Below, piece after piece: positions 5,960 to 6,051 of a stretch of DNA of 6,051 nucleotides (position 1 is the stretch's first letter; every line of letters starts with the position of its first letter). Position numbers and translations under genes: made by a program. The notes under the pieces were generated by a model. It worked only from the letters and a program-made list of their open reading frames with translations, did not search any database and was not told the DNA's origin. This DNA comes from Nitrospirota bacterium (GTDB lineage Bacteria > Nitrospirota > Nitrospiria > JACQBZ01). The stretch is taken from the NCBI GenBank assembly GCA_016198945.1, contig JACQHO010000055.1, positions 1-6,051 on the forward strand. The letters run 5' to 3'.

Positions 5960-6027
5960 TACTTGATTCAGGTTTGACCGATCCGGCGTCGGTTATACAG
6001 CGAGCACGGCGAGCGGGAGGGGGAGGC

Positions 6028-6051
6028 TCCAGTCCGCCTGAGGCGGATGGA
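6028..6051. repeat. GC-rich hairpin at the right edge
   Basis: TCCGCC (6033-6038) and GGCGGA (6042-6047) form a perfect stem around the loop TGA. TCCA (6028-6031) and TGGA (6048-6051) extend it to ten pairs with one bulged G (6032). The window ends at the last paired base, so the element may be longer. It lies upstream of the tusA promoter and could be a dispersed palindrome or the terminator stem of a gene beyond the edge. No T-run is visible to support a terminator. Confidence 0.4.

Noticed and set aside
5953..5965. Short inverted repeat AAGT-CAAT-ACTT overlapping the tusA -35 region as a possible operator
   Set aside because: Four-base arms are too short to distinguish from chance, and they match no regulator site I can name.

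Overview
The window looks like chromosomal DNA of a Gram-negative bacterium of fairly high GC content. It encodes a TolC-type outer-membrane channel, a periplasmic adaptor and a lipoprotein. No gene is decisive for taxonomy. The gene types would suit an environmental lineage such as Nitrospirota or a former deltaproteobacterial group, but that is a guess from gene content only.

Left part (1-3198, all minus strand): an efflux operon read right to left. It runs outer-membrane factor (TolC family, 1651-3198), MacA-like periplasmic adaptor with a TTG start overlapping the previous stop (527-1654), then a MacB/LolD-type ABC ATPase cut by the left edge (1-476). Together they would form a tripartite pump or exporter spanning both membranes. 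The permease must lie beyond the left edge, fused to the ATPase or as the next gene.

Middle (3199-4172): a 155-base divergent intergenic region with a candidate promoter on each strand. It is followed by the only convincing plus-strand gene, a 272-residue lipoprotein of unknown function (3354-4172).

Right part (4192-5884, all minus strand): four small genes in two groups. The first is tusA (sulfur-carrier protein, CPxP motif) followed by a DsrE2-like protein, both with strong Shine-Dalgarno sites and behind a good sigma-70-like promoter. After a 265-base gap with a small palindrome come a second DsrE-family protein and a 53-residue Cys4 putative zinc-binding protein. The latter is joined to the DsrE gene by an ATGA stop/start overlap. 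This looks like a cytoplasmic sulfur-relay (persulfide-trafficking) cassette. TusA and DsrE proteins are known to pass sulfane sulfur between cysteines. The zinc-binding partner is the least expected member.

Right edge (5885-6051): the tusA promoter and a GC-rich hairpin running to the last base. No tRNA, rRNA, CRISPR array, insertion sequence or transposase gene was seen.
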